Source: Chitinophaga sp. MM2321 | Lineage (GTDB): Bacteria > Bacteroidota > Bacteroidia > Chitinophagales > Chitinophagaceae | Assembly (NCBI RefSeq): GCF_964033635.1 | Contig: NZ_OZ035533.1 | Span: forward strand, 2,418,001 to 2,482,000 | DNA: 64,000 nucleotides | Reading direction: 5' to 3' | Shown: positions 18,633-26,521 of the stretch, piece after piece | How positions within the stretch are numbered: position 1 is the first letter of the stretch | Layout of the letters: the number at the start of each line of letters is the position of its first letter | Notes under the pieces: generated by a model | Databases searched by the model: none | Told to the model about the DNA's origin: nothing | What the model saw: the letters and a program-made list of their open reading frames with translations, nothing else | Position numbers and translations under genes: made by a program

Positions 18633-19099
18633 GAATAAGTAATTACATAATCGCCATAACGCTTTTCGCTTGCAGTTGCGCGTCCGAAAAGAAACTCGCA
18701 CAGAAATGCGCTGATCGTTTCCCGGTAAAGTCCGAGACAGTATATGTCGCCGGTGAGAGCCGGTATGATACCGCGTATATCGCCGGGAATACAATGATCT
18801 TACAGGATACCGTGAGGGTTGAATGCGATTCCGCAAAACAGGTAATTACGAAATACGTGTACCTGTCCGCGAAGTGTCCGGACAGTAAAATGATCACTGT
18901 ACACACTACAGACACTCTTCGTATTTCGAAAGAGGACACGGCTAAAACGACTTATCTGCAATTACAGGTAGATGTATTAACGAGTAAGAACGAGGTGCAG
19001 AGGAAGGCTATTTTATGGCTTTCTGCGGGGTGCCTTGTGTTGCTTGCTTGGACGTTCAGGAATCCGATTATATCGATGGCAAAAAAAATATTGACATGA
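18629..19099 (+). CDS. Putative unimolecular spanin-like lipoprotein with C-terminal membrane helix
   Basis: A 156-residue protein. The N terminus is a short lipoprotein signal with cysteines in FACSCAS, so lipidation at C15 or C17 is likely. Residues about 20-125 are a periplasmic region rich in beta and charged residues. Residues about 129-147 (ending LVLLAWTF) form a C-terminal membrane helix followed by a basic end. A lipidated N terminus plus a C-terminal inner-membrane helix is the topology of u-spanins, which fuse the two membranes at lysis. Function is inferred from topology and lysis context. Confidence 0.6.
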   Translation: MRISNYIIAITLFACSCASEKKLAQKCADRFPVKSETVYVAGESRYDTAYIAGNTMILQDTVRVECDSAKQVITKYVYLSAKCPDSKMITVHTTDTLRISKEDTAKTTYLQLQVDVLTSKNEVQRKAILWLSAGCLVLLAWTFRNPIISMAKKILT

Positions 19100-19464
19100 G
19101 CGTGTATACAAACGTAATAACCGAGAAAATAGACCTCATCGTCCAGCGGCAAGATAATCGTGGCTGGGCCTTTCGGTGGCGGTTCTCGGACGGTACCTAT
19201 ATCGACTGGTCTTTGTACCCGGGAATCCGGATGGATGTAAAATCGGGAAATAGAATCGTCTTGTCGCACAAAATCGACGATGGCCTTATAGTTCACAGTG
19301 ACCCAACCTATCTAAAATTAAGACCCTGGGGGAATGATAATGAAAAGGATTTACCATCGAGCGATGAAGGATACGGCTATGATTTGAAGGTGCCATTTAC
19401 CGAAACTATTATCCGGTATCCCTTCCGCGGATTAATAAAGGTTGTTGACTACATAACTAAGTAA
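19096..19464 (+). CDS. Hypothetical phage protein
   Basis: Start chosen at 19096 (ATGA overlap with the previous stop), giving 122 residues; an upstream in-frame ATG at 19015 would overlap the previous gene by 84 bp. The product is beta-rich with Trp and Tyr, G-W-A-F-R-W-R-F-S-D-G near residue 23. It resembles the short proteins that phages place between fibre genes, which open with a DNA-independent beta domain; the family is unassigned. Placed before a repeat-rich fibre gene, so it may be a fibre attachment or assembly protein. Confidence 0.6.
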   Translation: MSVYTNVITEKIDLIVQRQDNRGWAFRWRFSDGTYIDWSLYPGIRMDVKSGNRIVLSHKIDDGLIVHSDPTYLKLRPWGNDNEKDLPSSDEGYGYDLKVPFTETIIRYPFRGLIKVVDYITK

Positions 19465-19465
19465 A

Positions 19466-20593
19466 ATGAGCGTAATAGAAATAGCACCACTTAATGACGT
19501 TTTACCTGGAGGTGGAACCACTACGGTTGTAGATAACCTCGATTCGACCAGTGCAACGTCTGCGCTATCCGCAAATCAGGGGCGTGTGTTGGACGAAAAA
19601 ATTGAAGCTATTCCCGGTAGTGGCGGAGATGCTGAAACACTGGATGGGGAAACGCCTGCGTTTTATCTCGACCGTGCAAACCATACAGGGAGCACGCCAG
19701 GAGGGAATGTTACTCAGGATGCAACACACCGCTTTGTATCAGATAGCGATAAAGCCGCGTGGAATGCAAAACAGGACGCGCTTGGATTTACACCCGTAAG
19801 TACTACCGACAGCCGGCTTTCCGATGCCAGAACACCGACAGCGCACCAACATGCGATGACCGATGTTACTGGACTGGCTGCTGCGCTTGCGGCCAAAGCA
19901 GACGGCACGACTGTGACCGCATCGTTATCTGGAAAGGTAGACAAGGTTACAGGGAAAGGCCTTTCAACAAATGATTTCACCACCGCAGAGAAGGATAAAT
20001 TAGCCGCCCTGGAGGGGTCTCATTTTAAGGGTACCTATGTTTCTTTGTCCGATCTGAACGCCGCGGATGTAGGCGGCGAAGGTAATTATGCCTATGTGGA
20101 CGAAGGGGAAGGAGAAGACATAGCGGCGTATATCTGGGATGACAACGATTCACAGTGGGTAATCCAAAAGGGAACGTCTACAGCAGAAACAGCGGCGACT
20201 ATAAAGACTAAGTACGAAAGCAATCCGGATACAAATGCTTTTACGGATACAGAAAAAACCAAGTTGGAAGGGCTTGAAAATTATGACGATACCGACATAA
20301 ATACAGCCATCACCAATCTGGGCACTACAAAGGCAGATAAGGATAGTGTGTATACGAAATCCGAATCTGATTCCGCCCTCACCGGGAAGGCTAATGCCGC
20401 TACAACATATAGCAAGACGGAAGTAGATGCTGCGTTAGAAGGCAAGGCAAACACCTCTGACCTTTCTACAGTAGCCACGTCTGGATCGTTTCCCGACTTG
20501 ACCGACAAGCCGAAATATGAAGTGCTTTCTGAATTGCCAGCGGACCTATCCGGCTATCCTGATGGATCCAGAATAATAATTACAAATGAATAA
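19466..20593 (+). CDS. Tail fibre-like protein with repeat region
   Basis: A 375-residue protein. Repeats of the type seen in phage fibres include K-Q-D-A-L-G-F-T-P-V near residue 100, a T-D-V-T-G-L-A-A-A-L-A-A-K-A-D-G segment, and two Y-(T/S)-K-(S/T)-E-x-D-x-A-L-x-G-K-A-N units near residues 295-330. This is a shaft-type fibre without an obvious receptor domain. The stop overlaps the start of the SGNH gene by 8 bp, so the two may form one fibre complex. Confidence 0.7.
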   Translation: MSVIEIAPLNDVLPGGGTTTVVDNLDSTSATSALSANQGRVLDEKIEAIPGSGGDAETLDGETPAFYLDRANHTGSTPGGNVTQDATHRFVSDSDKAAWNAKQDALGFTPVSTTDSRLSDARTPTAHQHAMTDVTGLAAALAAKADGTTVTASLSGKVDKVTGKGLSTNDFTTAEKDKLAALEGSHFKGTYVSLSDLNAADVGGEGNYAYVDEGEGEDIAAYIWDDNDSQWVIQKGTSTAETAATIKTKYESNPDTNAFTDTEKTKLEGLENYDDTDINTAITNLGTTKADKDSVYTKSESDSALTGKANAATTYSKTEVDAALEGKANTSDLSTVATSGSFPDLTDKPKYEVLSELPADLSGYPDGSRIIITNE

Positions 20594-22532
20594 GGCTTAT
20601 ACGATAATCGGCGGGAAAGCATACGACGCTATGCTCTATCCAACCACCACTGTGATGGATGGTGTTTCTGTGCCAGACGAGGAAGGGCAATTGGAAATAA
20701 TATCCAGTGTAGCGTATCCCATCCTCCGTTTCGATACACAGCCTTTCCGGATTATCCAGAATGCCGGATATATGATCGCGCGCTTTACTTTTAACGATAA
20801 ATCTCTATACGAAAGTCCGGTAATAGTAGGTATAGGAAGTAGTACGATGGCGGGTTATGAGCCACCGGCTCCCGATCGGTACGAAGATCGCATTAACGCC
20901 AGGCTTGCCGCAAATACAACGACCCCGACTTTTATAAATCTTGGCGTGGCCGGACAAGATACGCGCAACCTCATGCCGACCGCGCAAGGCGGAACGGCTG
21001 GCGTGAATATAGACGCAGCATTGGAATACAACCCTTCTTTTGTTATCGTCGATGAGCCGACAAACTGGGCAATAAACTACGATGCAGATACTCAAATTGC
21101 AAAATGGGAAACAATATTTAATTATGCCTTTGCGCGCGGTGTGATTGTTTTGTTCAACGGGCCGCGACCGCGAACCTCACTTTCCTCTTCGGAGAAAAAC
21201 GTCCTGGTCACCCTGGAGCCGAAATTAAGAGTTCATCCGTACCTAAAATACGTATGCAATCTGAATTTCTCCCGCTACTTAAAACCCGGCACTGTAGCAG
21301 ATATCCGGGACGATTACAACCTGGACGATACACACATGAACGCCGCAGGTGTGGCGGACTTGGAAAGCACATCCTGGGCAGCGTGGGTGAATTTCTTCCG
21401 TGCGAATACTGCGTACACTGCTTTCGAAATACACAGGTCTACAGACGGCATAACCTATTCGTTGTTCGATACAATTACCGATACAACGCTGCTGGAAAAA
21501 CAGTATGCCGTGCAGGCCGGGTACTACAAGTCTCATGCGAAGCTGAAAGATGGCAGCTATACCGCTTTCTCGTCCGTTGCACAGATTGCCGCGCAGGCAC
21601 CGACTGCCAACGCTGGTGCGGATAAGAACCTCGCGGCCGGCACGACTTCGACAACCGTAACAGGATCCGGTACTGCTTATGCCGGCGCTACGATATCCGG
21701 TTACGCCTGGACGATTTTGAGCGGTACGGGGATTACATTAAGCAACGCGAATACCGCAACAGTAACGGTTAATAGCTTGTCGAATGGCAACAGCTATACT
21801 CTACGATTAACAGTAACAGATAGTAACGGATTAACCGGTACAGACGATGTAGTTATTAGTGTTGCAGCAGCTGTCGCACGCAGGTTCTTATTCGATCTCG
21901 GCGGTGATGGTGTGAGGCACAACGCTGCCGTAAGCAACGACGGAGTACAGACCCCTGCAAATCCTCCGACATTGGCAAGCGGCGCACCAGGTGTGGCGGC
22001 AAATGGCGATACCTGGAACAACGTTGTGGATTTCCGTAGCACCTGGTTTACGGATCCCGTAGACACGGCCGGCTCGGCGCTGACAGGAATGAGCTTTGCC
22101 GTAGATAAGCTACCAGCAGGTACCTACTTTACCGGACAGCCCGGCGATACAGGATATCCTTTCGGCGACTCTATAAATTTTGGTGGTAAGCAGCAGGCAG
22201 TGGACGATTATCCCGCGACCGCCGTGCGCGACAACGTGTTTTTCCACACCAGCGCAGGAACCGTTACCGGTACGCTTGTAATAACCTCCGGATTTCAGGC
22301 AAGCCTTAAAATTTGGGGCAACCGGGACGCTGCAGGCCCGCGCGTTCTGCAAACAAGTATAGACGGCGGCACCACCTGGCAGGAATTTGAATCTGCCTTT
22401 AATCTGACATACACACAGGGAACAAACTACACAGGACTTACAGGCACTGTAACAATTCTGATGCGGGTTAAGTCTGGTAGCACGTTTGGACATATAAGCG
22501 TAATAGAACTTTTCGACGTAAAACCAATTTAA
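20586..22532 (+). CDS. SGNH-hydrolase domain fibre protein with PKD-like domain
   Basis: A 648-residue modular protein. Residues 1-75 may attach to the fibre. Residues about 78-272 form an SGNH/GDSL-type hydrolase: nucleophile in GSSTMAG (S86), block II NLGVAGQD, an EPTN element in the block III position (N160), and the D-x-x-H pair D247/H250. Residues about 275-335 are fibronectin-like, 338-427 PKD-like (ending L-T-V-T-D-S-N-G), and the rest is a C-terminal domain of unknown type. It could deacetylate or de-esterify host surface glycans. Confidence 0.72.
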   Translation: MNKAYTIIGGKAYDAMLYPTTTVMDGVSVPDEEGQLEIISSVAYPILRFDTQPFRIIQNAGYMIARFTFNDKSLYESPVIVGIGSSTMAGYEPPAPDRYEDRINARLAANTTTPTFINLGVAGQDTRNLMPTAQGGTAGVNIDAALEYNPSFVIVDEPTNWAINYDADTQIAKWETIFNYAFARGVIVLFNGPRPRTSLSSSEKNVLVTLEPKLRVHPYLKYVCNLNFSRYLKPGTVADIRDDYNLDDTHMNAAGVADLESTSWAAWVNFFRANTAYTAFEIHRSTDGITYSLFDTITDTTLLEKQYAVQAGYYKSHAKLKDGSYTAFSSVAQIAAQAPTANAGADKNLAAGTTSTTVTGSGTAYAGATISGYAWTILSGTGITLSNANTATVTVNSLSNGNSYTLRLTVTDSNGLTGTDDVVISVAAAVARRFLFDLGGDGVRHNAAVSNDGVQTPANPPTLASGAPGVAANGDTWNNVVDFRSTWFTDPVDTAGSALTGMSFAVDKLPAGTYFTGQPGDTGYPFGDSINFGGKQQAVDDYPATAVRDNVFFHTSAGTVTGTLVITSGFQASLKIWGNRDAAGPRVLQTSIDGGTTWQEFESAFNLTYTQGTNYTGLTGTVTILMRVKSGSTFGHISVIELFDVKPI

Positions 22533-22547
22533 AAATTAAATATAAAA

Positions 22548-23477
22548 ATGAAAAAGCACATCATCTTACTACTTTTTTTCGCAGCATTTTCGATCCAAAT
22601 TAACGCGCAAAGCCTTATAGGAAACCAGACGCCAATACTGGTTAAAACAGCTTCGTATGGCGCTACACAGAACGCCTTACTATCCCTCCCGGACGACTAT
22701 AATGTAACGAACGATAAGTATCCACTTATAATCTTTTTGCATGGATATGGAGAGATCGGGTCGGGCGTAGCGGGCCTTAAAAACCTTATCGGCCAGGGCC
22801 TGCCGCAGGTTATAGCAAACGGGAATAAGATACAGGCCGTAGATCCGGCAACCGGAAAATTGACCAAGTTTATAGTTATCTCTCCGCAGCACTGGGCATG
22901 GACTACCGCGCCGGATGCTATCGATTTTATGCTTTCCGATCTGCCGAAATCTTACAGGATCGACACGGATAGAATTTATCTTACTGGGTTATCCTCCGGC
23001 GGCCAGGGCGTTATACAAGCCGTTACATACAGCCAGGGTCTACTAAATAAACTCGCTGCTATTATCCCCATGTCGCCATCGGCGCCGGACGAGGGGACGC
23101 TGAAAAAGTTTTCTTTCTTTAAGGAGGCAAAAACTTCAGCCTGGTTCTTTTCTGGAGCATCGGATCCGGGTAATATGACGGACAACGCAAGGAGATACAA
23201 CGACAGCATTAACAAGTACTCCCCTGGTGCCAGTAAATTAACATTATATCCGGGCGGCCATTGCTGCTGGGCAGATATTTATAATCCATCGCATAAAGAA
23301 AACGGTGTGAGTATGTACGAGTGGCTGCTTACGAAAGTTAAGGGTGGCGCGATTACAGAACCACCGGTTGTAACGCCGCCCGTTGATACGGTGCCGGTGA
23401 TCACCCGGAAGCTAATTTCCGTGATCCGAGTGTACGATAATAACGGTGTGATCGAAGCTATACCAGAAAAAGAATAA
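22548..23477 (+). CDS. Secreted alpha/beta hydrolase (PHB depolymerase/esterase-like)
   Basis: A 309-residue protein with a signal peptide (residues 1-20, MKKHIILLLFFAAFS start). The alpha/beta-hydrolase core has an oxyanion-hole H-G-Y-G-E near residue 65, nucleophile S149 in GLSSGG, Asp D206 in SGASDPG and the last catalytic His H238 in GGHCCW. A Pro/Thr/Val linker at about 266-280 leads to a short C-terminal domain. It lies between a fibre gene and the endolysin. It may be a fibre-linked esterase or a lysogenic-conversion gene changing the host surface. Confidence 0.72.
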   Translation: MKKHIILLLFFAAFSIQINAQSLIGNQTPILVKTASYGATQNALLSLPDDYNVTNDKYPLIIFLHGYGEIGSGVAGLKNLIGQGLPQVIANGNKIQAVDPATGKLTKFIVISPQHWAWTTAPDAIDFMLSDLPKSYRIDTDRIYLTGLSSGGQGVIQAVTYSQGLLNKLAAIIPMSPSAPDEGTLKKFSFFKEAKTSAWFFSGASDPGNMTDNARRYNDSINKYSPGASKLTLYPGGHCCWADIYNPSHKENGVSMYEWLLTKVKGGAITEPPVVTPPVDTVPVITRKLISVIRVYDNNGVIEAIPEKE

Positions 23478-23479
23478 TA

Positions 23480-23971
23480 ATGGATAATATAAGCATCGAA
23501 AGAATCAAAACACTTCATCCTGCAGGACGCGACAGTGCAATGCGTGTACTGCAGCTATCCGATGTCGCACTCACAGGTCGCGCTGTCTTGCGTCTTGCAA
23601 ATGTCTTTCGTTCTTTCGCAGAACAAACAGATCTATATGCACAAGGGCGTACGAAGAAAGGACCTAAAGTCACATGGGCAAAGGCTGGATACTCCTTCCA
23701 TAATTACGGCCTTGCCTTTGATATCGTACTGATCATTGATGGCAAGACCGCATCGTGGAATATGCAACAAGACTACGACTTTGACCACCTGCCTGACTGG
23801 ATGGAGGTTGTACAGATCTGTAAGGCAGAAGGATGGGAATGGGGTGGTGATTGGAAAACAAAAAAGGATTACCCGCATTTCGAAAAGCGTTTTGGATATA
23901 CAGAATCCGAACTGGTTAAGAAGTACCATGAAAAGGATTTTATACCAGGTACACAGTACGTCAATCTTTAA
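23480..23971 (+). CDS. Endolysin, M15-type peptidase (D-Ala-D-Ala carboxypeptidase/endopeptidase family)
   Basis: A 163-residue zinc peptidase. The family signature is clear: S-F-H-N-Y-G-L-A-F-D (Zn ligands H74 and D81), then E-G-W-E-W-G-G-D-W and Y-P-H-F-E (H133 as third ligand, E120 as likely catalytic acid/base). It would cut peptidoglycan stem peptides at lysis. It has no signal peptide, so release would depend on a holin. It follows the secreted hydrolase gene by 2 bp. Confidence 0.87.
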   Translation: MDNISIERIKTLHPAGRDSAMRVLQLSDVALTGRAVLRLANVFRSFAEQTDLYAQGRTKKGPKVTWAKAGYSFHNYGLAFDIVLIIDGKTASWNMQQDYDFDHLPDWMEVVQICKAEGWEWGGDWKTKKDYPHFEKRFGYTESELVKKYHEKDFIPGTQYVNL

Positions 23972-23995
23972 TTTTTCACATAAAATTGATATAAA

Positions 23996-24244
23996 ATGAG
24001 CGAAGTAAAATTGCCAACACTAGGCCGACAAGTACATTATTTCCCGAACGATGCTGACAGCCATGCGGCAAATAATGGCGCAGATGTGTTGCCTGCGACC
24101 GTGGTTCAGGGGTTCAGCAAAAACTTAAATCTTGCAGTTACCTGCATGAATCCTGATGGCCCTGTTGTGCTGAGGTATAGTGTGCCTCACAAAAGCGAAG
24201 CGACAACAGACCGGCCATATTGGGATTGGCCTGAAATTAAATAG
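23996..24244 (+). CDS. Hypothetical phage protein
   Basis: An 82-residue protein, the last gene of the late operon. Motifs such as Q-V-H-Y-F-P-N-D-A-D, A-D-V-L-P-A-T-V-V and a tail W-D-W-P occur in similar small proteins near phage lysis genes in Bacteroidetes. Function unknown. Two tandem terminators follow. Confidence 0.6.
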   Translation: MSEVKLPTLGRQVHYFPNDADSHAANNGADVLPATVVQGFSKNLNLAVTCMNPDGPVVLRYSVPHKSEATTDRPYWDWPEIK

Positions 24245-24278
24245 CGATCAGTTTTTCATAACGTGGAATTTTAATCGG

Positions 24279-24304
24279 GCCGGGTGTTCTCACCTGGCTT
24301 TTTT
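24279..24304 (+). terminator. Late operon terminator 1
   Basis: An 8-bp stem, GCCGGGTG (24279-24286) with CACCTGGC (24291-24298) including one G-U pair, a TTCT loop and six T residues. It lies 35 bp after the last late gene stop. Confidence 0.75.
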
Positions 24305-24348
24305 GTGTAAATTCATGCTGGTTAAATAACCTTTTTGGCAATCAGCAT

Positions 24349-24376
24349 GCCGCTTCTGTTTAGGAGCGGCTTTTTT
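24349..24376 (+). terminator. Late operon terminator 2
   Basis: Stem GCCGCT (24349-24354) with AGCGGC (24365-24370), ten-base loop and six T residues. With the first terminator it forms a tandem pair that separates late genes from the cargo region. Confidence 0.72.
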
Positions 24377-24458
24377 ATTTAAACTTTCAGTACTTTCTGA
24401 AAGTTTGGACTATCTTTATTTTATCTTGAAATAATCTTGACAATATAAAGATTTTGAT

Positions 24459-24466
24459 TATCTTTG
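24459..24466 (+). promoter_or_regulatory. Bacteroidetes-type promoter -7 box
   Basis: TATCTTTG matches the TAnnTTTG consensus. It lies downstream of the tandem terminators and upstream of the acidic protein gene, whose likely ATG is at 24529. The -33 element is less clear (TTG near 24438, spacing about 18). In-frame ATG at 24469 would be at the start of the transcript. Confidence 0.6.
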
Positions 24467-24528
24467 TTATGTCGTTCGGATTGAGCGACTCCGGGCTGCA
24501 ACTCGGATTACTACAAAACACTTACAAA

Positions 24529-25098
24529 ATGCGCTACTTTAAGAATGTTGAAAAATTATCATCTGATTTCGGGAAAATATTCTCCTTTGACGAAAAGGAC
24601 ATAGATACAATATACAATATGTACGGATTGTATATGAAGGATGAAGAAAATGAACTGGTGCCCGTTAGAGAAGACGCTTATTGCTATAATAAGAATAGCC
24701 AGGAAATTAACGCTTTGTCCGGACATACGTCTACATCTGCATATGGGCAACGGGTTGATTTCTTCTTTGAAGACGGAAGCAAGGCTAATTTGACTGACGG
24801 GAGTATAAATGGTGAGGCATATATATACTGGGATGGGCACAACTGGAAAGCTATTATCGTAGTATCTGCTGAATTGGATTGCGTATACGAGGAGGTTACG
24901 GGCGAAATGAAAGGCTTTGAAGACGCAGAATACGCGGACCAAACAGACTGGAATAAGGGCGAAAGACACCTGTTAACACACTTCCAGGGCAAAACATATG
25001 TAACTTTCGAAACGTCCTGGCAGGGAGCTTTCAACACGATTGAAGAAACAGAATGCGAAACGATCGCGGAATACCTCGACCAGGAAACTGCATATTAA
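24529..25098 (+). CDS. Acidic hypothetical protein
   Basis: The start at 24529 is chosen because the promoter box at 24459-24466 lies inside the longer frame (which begins at TTG 24454) and an A-rich leader precedes this ATG. The product is 189 residues with about 38 Asp/Glu against about 15 Lys/Arg, so strongly acidic. No signal peptide or known domain. The N-terminal half has Y and D rich segments, the C-terminal half looks beta-rich. A DNA-mimic or anti-restriction role is possible but only from charge. A terminator follows. Confidence 0.6.
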   Translation: MRYFKNVEKLSSDFGKIFSFDEKDIDTIYNMYGLYMKDEENELVPVREDAYCYNKNSQEINALSGHTSTSAYGQRVDFFFEDGSKANLTDGSINGEAYIYWDGHNWKAIIVVSAELDCVYEEVTGEMKGFEDAEYADQTDWNKGERHLLTHFQGKTYVTFETSWQGAFNTIEETECETIAEYLDQETAY

Positions 25099-25106
25099 AA
25101 ATATAA

Positions 25107-25137
25107 AGCCCCAAGCCTGCAAGCCTGGGGCTATTTT
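25107..25137 (+). terminator. Intrinsic terminator
   Basis: Stem AGCCCCA (25107-25113) with TGGGGCT (25126-25132), twelve-base loop and ATTTT. It closes the transcript of the acidic protein gene and separates it from the next gene pair. Confidence 0.7.
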
Positions 25138-25190
25138 CCCCGCTAACACTTACGAAAAGCGGGAGCGTGAAACTACTAAACTAATACGAT

Positions 25191-25631
25191 ATGGCAAATG
25201 TTAAGAAAAGTGTACCGAAAAGCATTACTTTCCGAGTTTCCGAAGAGCTGGAAAAGCAGATCAACAACCTATATGACAGCAAAGGAGGGGCGGCTGAAAA
25301 AATTGTTCCGGCTTATTTTGAATTAAGGAAATACAGTCTTGGAGAAATTAAAGGATTTTTCACAAAGGAAGAAGTAAACGCACTCACCGATAGCCTAAAT
25401 GGAATAATACAAGAAGTAGACTTTCAGGCTAACAAAGGTATCGCTATAGCTCATCTGTATGACTTTCAACAATACGAATCTGGCATCTCCCGCCATGGTG
25501 CAACCCCCGATATTTTACTCGACAAGGTGAATAAATTAACAGCCAGCCAGGTTTATTTCCTGCAGGAAGAGATCAATATTTTTTGGGGGAAAGGGAAACA
25601 GTTTGACTTCTTATACGACACTTTGCTATGA
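25191..25631 (+). CDS. Hypothetical protein, first gene of an overlapping pair
   Basis: A 146-residue protein. Residues 10-35 (S-I-T-F-R-V-S-E-E-L-E-K-Q-I-N-N-L) look like the strand-helix start of a ribbon-helix-helix DNA-binding protein, but the rest is helical and not of a known type. The stop overlaps the ATG of the zinc-ribbon gene by 4 bp, so the two are co-translated. A small hairpin CCCGCT/AGCGGG lies 30 bp upstream of the start. No clear TAnnTTTG box was found upstream. Confidence 0.6.
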   Translation: MANVKKSVPKSITFRVSEELEKQINNLYDSKGGAAEKIVPAYFELRKYSLGEIKGFFTKEEVNALTDSLNGIIQEVDFQANKGIAIAHLYDFQQYESGISRHGATPDILLDKVNKLTASQVYFLQEEINIFWGKGKQFDFLYDTLL

Positions 25632-26440
25632 ATTATGAATGTCCAAGGTGTGGGTCAACGTACATAAATTCTCCCCCTTCTTTAATTCGAGCAGGAATTG
25701 TTCGCTGTTTGGATTGTGGGTTTGGCTTTAATCCAAAAATAAATCGAGAAAAAGAACCAGACGCATGTATAAATATAAGTGGACTAATAACTATTAGGAG
25801 ATTATTCTTGGAACGAAATGGTATTGATCCTGGGGATAAATTTGAACTAAGAATTAAAGGGGATGATATATATTTTATTAAATCCAATGTAGGATTTGAA
25901 GTGAGTGTAAATAAGGCTGGTGGTTTTTGCTTTAGGCGGGATGCATTGCAAATAAATACTCTTCGTCTTTACCTTGGCGGAATAAAGAAGGGGCAATCGG
26001 CCTTTTTTAAATTGATAAATACGAAATTAAATGAGTTTAGGATGGAGGAAATTCGCTATGAAACATTGTCTGCAAAATACGGTAACGCTCGCATAAGAAA
26101 GGGAACTATCCCGTACTTATCTGTTCTGAAGAATAATTCAATCGGTCTGTCGACGGAAGCTGTAAGGGTATTAGGCATAGAATCACTTAGCGATTATGTT
26201 AGTTTTTTTTCCGAAAAGGGCAAGGTGTATATATCAAGAGCGGACGCCAAGTCAGATTTTGCTGTAAGGCTAAATGGCTCATTCATTCCTTCTTCGGCCA
26301 GGGTTTTGGGCGCGAATTTAATGAATAAGTTTTTAACCGAATTATATAATCTTTCCGGGCCGTCTAAATTGAAATTAGTCCCCGTAGTAAAGAAGGGTGC
26401 GACAAGACAGATATTCGAATTAGTTAATTTAGACAAATAA
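25628..26440 (+). CDS. Zinc-ribbon protein with duplicated AbrB/SpoVT-like segments, function unknown
   Basis: A 270-residue protein. A zinc ribbon is formed by C5-P-R-C8 and C27-L-D-C30. The rest seems to hold an internal duplication: about residues 51-103 and 169-222 share the pattern I-(T/G)-(I/L) ... L-x-x-x-G-I ... D ... K-G-x-x-Y-(F/I)-(I/S) ... F-x-V-x-(V/L)-N-x-x-G, reminiscent of AbrB-like hairpins. DNA-binding or RNA-binding is plausible. It overlaps the upstream gene by 4 bp. I know no characterised family with this layout. Confidence 0.62.
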   Translation: MNYECPRCGSTYINSPPSLIRAGIVRCLDCGFGFNPKINREKEPDACINISGLITIRRLFLERNGIDPGDKFELRIKGDDIYFIKSNVGFEVSVNKAGGFCFRRDALQINTLRLYLGGIKKGQSAFFKLINTKLNEFRMEEIRYETLSAKYGNARIRKGTIPYLSVLKNNSIGLSTEAVRVLGIESLSDYVSFFSEKGKVYISRADAKSDFAVRLNGSFIPSSARVLGANLMNKFLTELYNLSGPSKLKLVPVVKKGATRQIFELVNLDK

Positions 26441-26521
26441 GTCTTAGGACGGACCGTTATTCAGCTTTTATTTTCCTCTAAATGCTAAAAATATTAGTAT
26501 TTTGCCGGCAAATACTGTGTT

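Noticed and set aside
19015..19099. Upstream start for the gene after the spanin candidate
   Set aside because: It would overlap the previous gene by 84 bp; the ATG at 19096 sits in a normal ATGA overlap.
24454..24528. TTG or ATG 24469 as start of the acidic protein
   Set aside because: These positions lie inside or next to the promoter box, upstream of the probable transcription start.
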